The position numbers and the translations under genes are program-made. The notes below the pieces were generated by a model, which saw nothing but the letters and a program-made list of their open reading frames with translations, ran no database searches and was not told the origin of the DNA. From Bacteroidales bacterium (GTDB lineage: Bacteria; Bacteroidota; Bacteroidia; Bacteroidales; UBA932), in the NCBI GenBank assembly GCA_017619675.1, contig JAFZRX010000004.1:181208-245207 (forward strand): DNA of 64,000 nt. The letters run 5' to 3'. This document shows positions 30,377 through 37,430 of this stretch, in pieces; position 1 is the stretch's first letter; each line of letters begins with the position of its first letter.

Positions 30377-31930
30377 ATGAAAAATTTCGCCATAATCAGT
30401 CCGGAACCCTGCGGTCAGTTTTCACAATCGCTGACATCGCTATTTGAAAAGATGTCGTCTTTCCTGGGCAGGGAGGCTCAGAAAGGGCGCAGGGCGGTGT
30501 TCGTGCGCTTCTTCCTGAGCGACGCCCAGAACCAGGCGGCGGCGCTGCGGAAGGCGCTGGAAACGGTGCCGTGGCCGGCTCCCGCCGGAGGCGGGGCCCT
30601 GCCGCCGGCAGTTTCCATCGTGGAGCAGCCGCCGCTGGACCGCAGCCGCGTTTCGGCGCTGGTGGAAACATCCCGGGACAATCCGTCCTGGTTGTTTCAC
30701 AGCCTGCGCCTCACTGAGGCGGAGGCCCGGGGCCTGGACTCCTACGCCCAGGCGCGCCTCCTGTTCGGCAAATATCTGGACATCATCGGCCCCATGGGCC
30801 TGGAACTGAAGACGCACTGCGTCCGCACCTGGATCTACGTACGCGACATAGACTCCAACTACGCCGGAGTGGTACGCGCCCGCAACGACGTCTTCGACCT
30901 GGAAGGCCTGAGCCACGACACCCACTACATTGCGTCTACCGGCATAGGCGGCGCCACCGAAGGGCGCAACGCCGTGGTAGCCATGGACTTCCTGACATAT
31001 CCCGGCATAGCGGAGGAGGACAAGACCTACCTGAAGGCGCTCTCACACCTCAGCCCCACCCACGACTACGGCGTGGCTTTCGAGCGCGGCGTAAAACTCA
31101 ACGACGGACAGATCTACATAAGCGGCACCGCCAGCATAGACAAACACGGCCATGTCCTCCATGAAGGCGATGTAATGGCCCAGACAGACCGTCTCCTGGA
31201 AAACATCTCCAAACTTCTGGAAGAAGGCGGCTCCAGCCTTGACAAAGTCCCGTATTACATAGTATACCTCAGGGACATCTCAGACTATGACACCGTGGAC
31301 GCATATATGCGTAACCGCTTCCCCACCACCCCATACGTCATCCTGGAAGCCCGCGTCTGCCGCCCCGCCTGGCTCATAGAGATGGAATGTGAAATCCCTG
31401 ACAGACCGATGGAAACTGACAGGATATTTCTGCGGCCCTGGCGGGAGAGCGATGCGGGGACGCTCTTCAAATATGCTTCGGACCCGGAGGTGGGCCCCAG
31501 GGCGGGCTGGCCTCCCCATATAAGCGAGGAGGAGAGCCTGAATGTCATCCGCAACGTATTCAGTGGAGAAGGCATGTGGGCGGTAGTTCTCAAGGAGACT
31601 AAGGAGCCGATAGGCTGCGTGGGATATCTGCCTGCTTCCCATTCAAATCTTGCAATAGAGGAAGACCAGTGCGAGGTGGGCTACTGGATTGCACGGCCGT
31701 ACTGGAATGAAGGCATCTGCACGGAAGCGCTGAGGCTGGTCATCGACCACTGCTTCAATGTCAAGGGGTTCAAAATGCTATGGGGAGACTATTTCCCCGA
31801 GAATCCGGCATCTGGAAGGGTCATGGAGAAATGCGGATTTGTGGATACCGGAAGGGAGACAATCTGCCCTAACCTTGAGGTGGGGGCAGACCGTCCCGTG
31901 AGGGTCCTAAGGCTGGAGAAGCAGGACTAG
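30377..31930 (+). CDS. fusion of a Rid/chorismatase-like protein and a GNAT acetyltransferase
   Basis: A 517-residue cytoplasmic protein starting MKNFAIISPEPCGQF. Residues about 1-225 form an N-terminal domain like that of chorismatase/FkbO-type proteins. About 229-338 is a YjgF/Rid-type domain (YISGTASIDKHGHVLHEGDV ... EARVCRPAWLIEMEC). From Met345 (METDRIFLRPW) a complete GNAT domain of the RimJ/RimL type follows to the end, with EVGYWIARPYWNEG and the acetyl-CoA loop region. GNAT proteins usually begin with exactly such a METERLxLRP stretch, so two genes seem fused in frame. No substrate is known. The next gene starts 16 nt downstream. Confidence 0.75.
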   Translation: MKNFAIISPEPCGQFSQSLTSLFEKMSSFLGREAQKGRRAVFVRFFLSDAQNQAAALRKALETVPWPAPAGGGALPPAVSIVEQPPLDRSRVSALVETSRDNPSWLFHSLRLTEAEARGLDSYAQARLLFGKYLDIIGPMGLELKTHCVRTWIYVRDIDSNYAGVVRARNDVFDLEGLSHDTHYIASTGIGGATEGRNAVVAMDFLTYPGIAEEDKTYLKALSHLSPTHDYGVAFERGVKLNDGQIYISGTASIDKHGHVLHEGDVMAQTDRLLENISKLLEEGGSSLDKVPYYIVYLRDISDYDTVDAYMRNRFPTTPYVILEARVCRPAWLIEMECEIPDRPMETDRIFLRPWRESDAGTLFKYASDPEVGPRAGWPPHISEEESLNVIRNVFSGEGMWAVVLKETKEPIGCVGYLPASHSNLAIEEDQCEVGYWIARPYWNEGICTEALRLVIDHCFNVKGFKMLWGDYFPENPASGRVMEKCGFVDTGRETICPNLEVGADRPVRVLRLEKQD

Positions 31931-31946
31931 CCATCGGCATAAGTAT

Positions 31947-32528
31947 ATGGAAGTCACCAACTTGCTGGACATACACACCAGGGAGGAACTCTATCAGTGG
32001 TATCTCCGGAATCACGCTGAAGCCAGTGATTTCTGGCTGCGCATAAACCGGGCGGCAGAGGCCTGCCCGGGGGTTGTGCGCTATGTGGACGCAGTGGAGG
32101 TGGCGCTATGCTTCGGGTGGATAGACAGCACCATGAAGCGCATCGACGATGGGAAACCCGTCCAGCATTTCACGCCTCGGCGCAAGGGCTGCAACTGGTG
32201 CGAGCAGAACCTGGAGCGGTGCCGGCGCCTTGTCAGGACCGGCGAGATGACTCCCGCCGGGCTGGCCGCGGCGCCGGACCTGGACCCCGCACGCTTTGTC
32301 TTCGAGGACTGGGTGACGGAAGCCATCCAGGCCGACAGCCAAGCCTGGACCAACTTCCTGTCGTTCCCTGAAAACTACCGGCGCATCAAGGTGGACCGCA
32401 TCCAGCATTATATGCATACCAATCGTCCCGAATATGCCCTCAGGACGCTCCAGCGCTTCATCAAGGATTGCCATGACGGCAAGATCCAGCCAGGCTGGAG
32501 CGACTTCGGGCGCCTGGAGAACTATTGA
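31947..32528 (+). CDS. YdeI/OmpD-associated family protein
   Basis: A 193-residue cytoplasmic protein of the YdeI/OmpD-associated family. Typical motifs: REELYQWYLRNHAEASDFWLRI at the start, YVDAVEVALCFGWIDS (about 46-61), HFTPRRKGCNWCEQN and the C-terminal FLSFPENYRRIKVDRI. Some members are annotated as bacteriocin-protection proteins, but the biochemical role is unclear. It follows the Rid-GNAT gene by 16 nt. Its stop overlaps the convergent creD stop by 7 nt. Confidence 0.85.
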   Translation: MEVTNLLDIHTREELYQWYLRNHAEASDFWLRINRAAEACPGVVRYVDAVEVALCFGWIDSTMKRIDDGKPVQHFTPRRKGCNWCEQNLERCRRLVRTGEMTPAGLAAAPDLDPARFVFEDWVTEAIQADSQAWTNFLSFPENYRRIKVDRIQHYMHTNRPEYALRTLQRFIKDCHDGKIQPGWSDFGRLENY

Positions 32529-33778
32529 GAAACCTCGCTCCCGTCGTCCTTGTTCAGGTTGCGGGTGAGGTACATGATGTACACCAGGAGGGCAAAGAGT
32601 ACCATTGTTCCTGCCAACAGGGCGTAAGTTTCCATCTGTAAGAGCACATAACTGAGAATGTAGGCAAGGGCTACCAGCGCGGTAAGGAGCCATGCCGAAC
32701 GGTCCCTCAGAATGCCGCGGAAGTACCCGAACAGCGCCGCTACGGTCATTACAGCGGCAATGGCGTAGGCCAGGGAGAAGTTCATGAATTCAGAGAAAGA
32801 AAGGACTATGGCATAGAAAAGCACCAGCGAGAGGCCTATTACCAGATATTGTACAATACTGATCTTTTTCTTCCCTACAAGTTCCACCGCCAGACCCGCA
32901 ATGAATACCAGCAATATCACCAGGATTCCATATTTGACAGAGCGCATAGTCTTCTGATACTGCGTCACACCATTTAGCAGGTTCACGCCAAAGGAAGTGT
33001 CGTCCGGCCGTCCGCGGTTTATCTCGGATACGGACCAATGGGCCGTAAAGCCGTCTTGCCTCACTTCCCTTTCAGAGGGCAGGAAGTCCCCTGTGAAGGA
33101 AGGATCCGGGCAATTGGAGTGCATCCTGACCTCCGTGGTTTCTCCGTAAGGCTTCACCATCAGGGAGGAAGATCCGCGGACCTTGTAGGTAAGCTGGAAC
33201 GGAATGACAGTTTCTCCATCCATCAACGCGGCGTCCAACTGGACAGGCTCCGTAAGCGAAACCATCCCGTTTTTATCGTCAGAGCCTGAATGGAAGGAAT
33301 ACGACTTCTCCCCCAGGGTTATCTCCACGGCACCGTCTATACCGCGCAGGTCGCTGAGCCCCACTGAAACTGACTGCCCGGTCAATTCCTTTTCACCATA
33401 TTCCGCAGGAATTATGAAATCTCCCTTGGCAACCACCTCAGCCCCATAAACCATTATGTCATAGATGGACCTATGCAGCGTCTGAGTAGGCAGGTTGATG
33501 TCATATGCGAGCGCCCGGGGGTATAAGGTGGCGCTTTCAGACCTGGTTACAGTCTTTTTATCGTTATCCATGACCTGGACATCATAGTAGAGTTTTAGAA
33601 CTGGGCCGGAGAGCGTCTGATCGCGCCCCCAACTGGCAGCCACTTCCCTCTGACTGGAGGAAGCGGCGGACTGGCGGTCATTGATCTGGATCTTGATCAA
33701 TGACAACGGTATCAGCATCAACAATGCAAGCGCGCCCGTCAGGGCAATCTTGGCTGTGAGAGAGTCTTTGAGTTTCAT
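32522..33778 (-). CDS. creD: CreD-family inner membrane protein
   Basis: A 418-residue membrane protein. The start at 33778 (MKLKDSLTAKI) is preferred; the longer frame begins within the operator-like repeat. One N-terminal membrane segment (about 11-30) is followed by a large extracytoplasmic domain (about 35-280), then a cluster of about five membrane segments to the C-terminus. The motif 'RGIDGAVEITLGEKSYSF' region and GVNLLNGVTQYQKTMRSVKYGILVI match CreD. CreD proteins are linked to envelope stress and beta-lactam response in Proteobacteria and Bacteroidetes. A wing-helix regulator often sits beside creD in this order but is missing here. Confidence 0.85.
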   Translation of the reverse strand: MKLKDSLTAKIALTGALALLMLIPLSLIKIQINDRQSAASSSQREVAASWGRDQTLSGPVLKLYYDVQVMDNDKKTVTRSESATLYPRALAYDINLPTQTLHRSIYDIMVYGAEVVAKGDFIIPAEYGEKELTGQSVSVGLSDLRGIDGAVEITLGEKSYSFHSGSDDKNGMVSLTEPVQLDAALMDGETVIPFQLTYKVRGSSSLMVKPYGETTEVRMHSNCPDPSFTGDFLPSEREVRQDGFTAHWSVSEINRGRPDDTSFGVNLLNGVTQYQKTMRSVKYGILVILLVFIAGLAVELVGKKKISIVQYLVIGLSLVLFYAIVLSFSEFMNFSLAYAIAAVMTVAALFGYFRGILRDRSAWLLTALVALAYILSYVLLQMETYALLAGTMVLFALLVYIMYLTRNLNKDDGSEVSQ

Positions 33779-33793
33779 AATTTGTGTGTAATT

Positions 33794-33844
33794 TTTACGC
33801 AAATATATAGCAATAATCGTGCACTTCCAAATATTTTGCGTAAA
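33794..33844. promoter_or_regulatory. perfect inverted repeat, putative operator of creD
   Basis: TTTACGCAAA (33794-33803) and its reverse complement TTTGCGTAAA (33835-33844) are separated by 31 bp. The centre-to-centre distance is 41 bp, about four helical turns. The left arm overlaps the creD -7 box. This is the arrangement expected for a looping or dimer-of-dimers repressor. The regulator is not identified. Confidence 0.5.
33800..33807 (-). promoter_or_regulatory. -7 box TATATTTG for creD
   Basis: It reads TATATTTG leftward, 21 nt before the creD ATG at 33778, overlapping the inverted repeat arm. Confidence 0.5.
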
Positions 33845-33886
33845 TTTTACATAAAATATTTTTCGCAGTTATTTAAAGGAGTTGAG

Positions 33887-33894
33887 TATATTTG
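33887..33894 (+). promoter_or_regulatory. -7 box TATATTTG for the TIR gene
   Basis: An exact TAnnTTTG match 8 nt before the ATG at 33903, giving a very short leader at most. Confidence 0.5.
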
Positions 33895-33902
33895 TAAAGA
33901 GT

Positions 33903-34874
33903 ATGGCCAAAGTATTCATCAGTTACGCCAAGAAGGACTACATTGCCGCGGACGGCAGCGCAGTCCCGGGCAACTGCGTGGACCCAATCCTGGATGCCTT
34001 CAGGCTGGAAGGAATCTCCTACTGGCTGGACCGGGAGGGACTGGCAGGAGGCGATACATACGCCGCCACCATTACTCAAAACATCAAGGACTGCGACGTA
34101 TTCCTGTTCCTGTCCTCACATGCGGCCAACGCTTCCGAATGGACCCGAAGGGAAATCAGCACCGCCGTTGCCAAAGGCAAGCGCATCATCCCCGTGCGGC
34201 TTGACAATTCTTCTTATGACGATGCCGTGAGCCTGTACCTCTCCCCCGTACAATATATTGACTGGAAGGAACTAGGCCGGGAAAAGGCCGTGGAGCGCAT
34301 CGTGGCTCTGGTCAAGCATCCTTCCATTGATGTAGCCAACGGCATAGAATACGGTAAACTCCCAAAGTTCACCACTGGAATCCTATATGCCGCCCTTGTG
34401 GTACTGACGGTCATCTACGCCTTTCTGACATACCTGTTCCTGTGGTCCAAGACCCTGCAGTCCAGCGAAGTGATCGGCGGCCTGATAGGATTCATCGGGG
34501 AGACCGGCCTGCTGCTGTCAATCTACTATGTCCTCAGGATGCTTCGGAAAAGGCGCTGCGTGTTCATTCTTCCTATCCTTCTTGTAGGCCTGTTCTTCTG
34601 CTCAGCCTTCCTTACAAACCGGCTGGACCTGTTCGTCTGCGCCGGTCTCCTTCTGCTGGGATGGCTCGCCCTGTTCCTCAGTTGCTTGGTAAAGACCCCT
34701 GGCAGGAAAAGTTTCTTTGAACAGATGAGCAAAGAACAGACAATGATGAAGCTCAACGATCCCGAGAACCTCATCATTGTCTATCTGGCGGTCAAATGCG
34801 CCATCGTTGTAATCGGGCACTGGTTCGAAGGCTTCATGAACCTCGCCCGCTTCCTGGAAAACTTCCGGTTCTAA
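33903..34874 (+). CDS. TIR-domain transmembrane protein
   Basis: A 323-residue protein. The start at 33903 follows the -7 box and begins MAKVFISYAKKD, the usual TIR opening. TIR covers about residues 1-140: box 1 VFISYAKKD, the loop YWLDREGLAGGDTYAATI, DVFLFLSS and W80-TRR-E84, the WxxxE motif carrying the glutamate needed for NAD cleavage in active TIR enzymes. Residues about 155-262 form four likely membrane segments (157-180, 189-211, 219-237, 243-262), with a possible fifth near 289-306. A membrane effector part joined to TIR is a known architecture of prokaryotic immune proteins, but no partner gene (STING, Thoeris, SIR2, CBASS) lies nearby. Defence function is therefore only a possibility. 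A REP array begins 23 nt after its stop. Confidence 0.78.
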   Translation: MAKVFISYAKKDYIAADGSAVPGNCVDPILDAFRLEGISYWLDREGLAGGDTYAATITQNIKDCDVFLFLSSHAANASEWTRREISTAVAKGKRIIPVRLDNSSYDDAVSLYLSPVQYIDWKELGREKAVERIVALVKHPSIDVANGIEYGKLPKFTTGILYAALVVLTVIYAFLTYLFLWSKTLQSSEVIGGLIGFIGETGLLLSIYYVLRMLRKRRCVFILPILLVGLFFCSAFLTNRLDLFVCAGLLLLGWLALFLSCLVKTPGRKSFFEQMSKEQTMMKLNDPENLIIVYLAVKCAIVVIGHWFEGFMNLARFLENFRF

Positions 34875-34896
34875 TTTTTCCCCCGCACGCAGTTTT

Positions 34897-34974
34897 CGTA
34901 CACCAGAGAGGGTTCTGGTGTACCAAATGGTTCTGGGAGGGCGTTTCGTACACCAAGAAGGCCTCTGGTGTACC
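34897..34974 (+). repeat. REP array A: two 28-bp palindromes, 50-bp period
   Basis: Two hairpins at 34897-34924 and 34947-34974 share the core GTACACCA and TGGTGTAC arms around a G-rich loop. Their starts are exactly 50 bp apart. The 22-bp linker (34925-34946, beginning AAATGG) resembles the linkers of array B at 46478-46605. The first copy has a longer stem; the second has mismatches beside the loop. The array lies in the 174-nt gap between the TIR gene and the sigma-54 regulator gene. The other end of that gap holds the regulator's promoter. Confidence 0.85.
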
Positions 34975-35013
34975 AAATATGCGTGGAGGGATTGGGAGTA
35001 TGGGAAAAAGTTG

Positions 35014-35036
35014 TAATTTTGTAAAGATTCTTTACA
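35014..35036 (+). promoter_or_regulatory. promoter plus operator-like palindrome of the sigma-54 regulator gene
   Basis: A TAATTTTG -7 box (35014-35021) runs into a perfect palindrome TGTAAAGATTCTTTACA (35020-35036, 8-bp arms, 1-bp centre). The ATG is at 35049. The palindrome would cover the transcription start, fitting autorepression by the regulator itself. Its half-site TGTAAAG recurs in the gap downstream of the kinase gene (37284-37330). Confidence 0.6.
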
Positions 35037-35048
35037 GTTTTTGGACCG

Positions 35049-36395
35049 ATGGCCTCTAAGATTGGGAAAATATTGGTAGTGGACGACAACGCTGGCATCC
35101 GCCGTGCGTTGGAAATCCTGCTGCCAGTTCACTTTGCTCAGGTGAAGACAATTCCTTCTCCGGCAACGCTGGTTTCAGAACTGGAACAGTTCCGCCCACA
35201 GGTGGTACTGCTGGACATGAACTTCAACACCAGCATCAATACCGGCAACGAAGGCCTCTACTGGGCGGGAGAAATAAAGAAGATGTCCCCTGAGGTGGAG
35301 GTAGTGCTGTTTACGGCATACGCCGATATTGCTCTTGCGGTGGAGGGAATGAAACGCGGCGCTTTCGACTTCATTGTGAAGCCCTGGGAGAATGACAAGC
35401 TGATTGAGGTGCTCACCGGCGCGCGCGACAAGGCGCTGAAGGCCATGCGGCCATTGCCTGGCATGGCCGAGGGCAACGTTGTCAGCGAAAGCGGAGACCA
35501 GATGTTCTGGGGCTCCTCCACTGCTATGAAAGCCATCCGCAAGACTCTGGAAAAGATCGCCCCTACCGATGCCACGGTGCTGATCACCGGAGAGAATGGA
35601 ACGGGCAAGGACGTGCTGGCGCGGGAAATCCACGCCCACAGTTTGCGCAAAGGCAAGCCAATGGTGGCAGTGGATGCCGGCGCCATCACTGAGACCCTTT
35701 TTGAAAGCGAACTCTTCGGCCACGTCAAGGGCGCCTTCACCGACGCGCACACTGACCACATCGGCAAGTTTGAGCAGGCCGACGGCGGCACGCTTTTCCT
35801 GGACGAGATCGGCAACATCCCGCCGCACCTGCAGGCTAAATTGCTGCGGGCTATCCAAAGCCGCAGCATTGTCCGCGTGGGCGGCTCGGAGGTCAAGCCT
35901 GTGGATATCAGGCTGATATGCGCCACCAACATGGACCTGGAGTCCCTGGTGCGCGAAGGCCGCTTCCGCGAGGACCTTTTCTACCGTATAAACACGGTGC
36001 ACATGGCGCTGCCGCCGCTGCGCGAGCGCAAGGAAGACATAGTTCCGTTGGCGGAACTGTTCCTTGGGCGCTTCGCGCAAAAGTACCACCGCCAGATGAT
36101 CGGGATATCCCCAGAAGCGGCAGAAGTGCTGAAAGGACACCGCTGGGGCGGAAACATCCGCGAACTTCAGAACTGCATAGAGAAGGCGGTGATCCTGTCC
36201 GACGGCAAGGAACTAACGGCCGAAGACATCCAACTGGATTCAAGGCCCGAGAATCCGCTCCGCAACGACGCGGAAGAAGAGAGGCTTGTGCGTGACGCAA
36301 TGCAGCGCAGCCGCGGCAACATTTCCGCGGCCGCCAAGCTGCTGGGCGTCAGCCGCCCCACCCTTTACGCAAAACTGAAAAAATACGGTCTATAG
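35049..36395 (+). CDS. sigma-54-dependent response regulator (NtrC family)
   Basis: A 448-residue cytoplasmic activator. The receiver domain (about 5-125) has acidic VVDDN, phospho-acceptor Asp56 (LLDMN) and VKPW Lys. The AAA+ sigma-54 interaction domain (about 150-385) has Walker A GENGTGKD, the sigma-54 contact loop GAFTDA, Walker B LFLDEIG and the arginine-finger region REDLFYRIN. A Fis-type helix-turn-helix ends the protein (NISAAAKLLGVSRPTLYAKL). It is followed by its kinase after 3 nt. Nearby DNA suggests it represses its own promoter and activates the efflux operon starting at 37431. Confidence 0.93.
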   Translation: MASKIGKILVVDDNAGIRRALEILLPVHFAQVKTIPSPATLVSELEQFRPQVVLLDMNFNTSINTGNEGLYWAGEIKKMSPEVEVVLFTAYADIALAVEGMKRGAFDFIVKPWENDKLIEVLTGARDKALKAMRPLPGMAEGNVVSESGDQMFWGSSTAMKAIRKTLEKIAPTDATVLITGENGTGKDVLAREIHAHSLRKGKPMVAVDAGAITETLFESELFGHVKGAFTDAHTDHIGKFEQADGGTLFLDEIGNIPPHLQAKLLRAIQSRSIVRVGGSEVKPVDIRLICATNMDLESLVREGRFREDLFYRINTVHMALPPLRERKEDIVPLAELFLGRFAQKYHRQMIGISPEAAEVLKGHRWGGNIRELQNCIEKAVILSDGKELTAEDIQLDSRPENPLRNDAEEERLVRDAMQRSRGNISAAAKLLGVSRPTLYAKLKKYGL

Positions 36396-36398
36396 AAT

Positions 36399-37274
36399 AT
36401 GCCTTTCTGGAGTATCATACTGATTGCACTGGCCACCGCGCTTCTGGCGTGGCTGGCCGCGTCCTTCCATACCAGGCGCAAGGACATCAAGAAGGTAGCC
36501 TATATGATGGACGCACTGGAAGACGGGGAACTCAACTTCCGTTTCCAGGACAAGAACAAGTTCAACCGTACGCTGAACCGTATCCGCACCATTTTCGAGA
36601 AACAACGCCAAGAGCACGAACAGGACTCCTGGACCAAACTCATACGCGTGCTCACGCACGAGATAATGAATACTGTCTCCCCTATCGCATCTCTTTCTGA
36701 CGCCATGGCAAAGTCCGTGGATGAGAACGGTCACAGCGAACTGGATATCAAAGCCGGCCTGGAGACAATCTCGGACAGTTCCAAGAACTTGATAGAATTT
36801 GTACAGACCTACCGCCAGCTCACAGGTGTCGCTAAGCCCATGCGCAAGGCCCTGGTACTCCAGGACCTTATGTCCAGTATTATAAGCCTTAACAGGGAAT
36901 TACTCGCTGCAAGCAATGCAGAATGTACCTTCAGCGCAGAGTCTCCGGACCTGATGATTTATGCCGATGAGGGACAGATATCCCAAATTCTTATCAACCT
37001 TATCAAGAACGCCCTGCAGGCTGGCGCCAGACACATAGAAGTGAGAGCCTCCATGAGCCCGGACGATGAAGTGATACTCCGCGTTGCAAATGACGGAGAG
37101 CCAATACCTGAATCGGCCCAAGAGCAGATATTTATCCCATTCTACACCACCAAGAAAGAAGGCTCCGGCATAGGGCTCTCCCTTGCCCGTCAGGTAATGC
37201 GAAACCACAACGGCTCAATTGAACTCCTGCACAGTGACGCAGATAAAACCGTCTTTGAACTACGCTTCCGTTAG
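36399..37274 (+). CDS. sensor histidine kinase without a sensor domain
   Basis: A 291-residue membrane-anchored kinase. One membrane helix (about 4-23) leads straight into a coiled linker and the dimerisation helix with phospho-acceptor His87 (LTHEIMN). The ATPase domain has N box NLIKNALQAG, G1 ANDGEP and G2 GSGIGLSLARQ. There is no periplasmic loop, PAS or GAF domain, so the input is probably a membrane-derived signal or a partner protein. It pairs with the regulator 3 nt upstream. The arrangement regulator-kinase-efflux is common in Bacteroidetes. Confidence 0.9.
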   Translation: MPFWSIILIALATALLAWLAASFHTRRKDIKKVAYMMDALEDGELNFRFQDKNKFNRTLNRIRTIFEKQRQEHEQDSWTKLIRVLTHEIMNTVSPIASLSDAMAKSVDENGHSELDIKAGLETISDSSKNLIEFVQTYRQLTGVAKPMRKALVLQDLMSSIISLNRELLAASNAECTFSAESPDLMIYADEGQISQILINLIKNALQAGARHIEVRASMSPDDEVILRVANDGEPIPESAQEQIFIPFYTTKKEGSGIGLSLARQVMRNHNGSIELLHSDADKTVFELRFR

Positions 37275-37283
37275 ACTGTACAC

Positions 37284-37330
37284 TGTAAAGTGTAAAGCCA
37301 AAAGTGTAAAGAACTGTAAAGACCTTTACA
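37284..37330 (+). promoter_or_regulatory. cluster of TGTAAAG half-sites, putative enhancer
   Basis: TGTAAAG occurs at 37284-37290, 37291-37297, 37305-37311 and 37315-37321, and its reverse complement CTTTACA at 37324-37330. The last pair forms TGTAAAG-AC-CTTTACA, nearly the same dyad as at the regulator promoter (35020-35036). It lies about 60-105 bp before the -24 element at 37387, a normal distance for an NtrC-family enhancer. Confidence 0.55.
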
Positions 37331-37337
37331 CTTTTTT
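37301..37337 (+). terminator. hairpin and T run after the kinase gene
   Basis: AAAGTGTAAAG (37301-37311) pairs with CTTTACACTTT (37324-37334), an 11-bp perfect stem, followed by T residues. It would end the regulator-kinase transcript and shares its bases with the half-site cluster. Confidence 0.6.
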
Positions 37338-37386
37338 GTTTTACAATTATCAGATAACCATCTGATTATCAATCTATTACTATAAG

Positions 37387-37401
37387 TGGCACGGCCAGTG
37401 T
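37387..37401 (+). promoter_or_regulatory. sigma-54 type -24/-12 promoter of the efflux operon
   Basis: TGGCACG at 37387-37393 is a perfect -24 element. After 4 bp the -12 element reads GTGT instead of TTGC, keeping one of the two conserved bases. The predicted start is near 37412, about 18 nt before the ATG at 37431. The neighbouring NtrC-type activator makes this match meaningful. Confidence 0.55.
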
Positions 37402-37430
37402 TACGATCTGTGGCGAATACGACTTTCGCT

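Noticed and set aside
33893-33899. TGTAAAG in front of the TIR gene as a site for the sigma-54 regulator
   Set aside because: Only a single half-site without a dyad, partly formed by the -7 box itself, so chance is the simplest explanation.
35175-36140. 321-codon frame on the minus strand over the sigma-54 regulator
   Set aside because: Antisense to a clear NtrC-family gene; no domain seen.
37386-37430. GTG start giving a 15-residue longer TolC-type protein
   Set aside because: It would put the start codon in the -24 promoter element and spoil the signal peptide.
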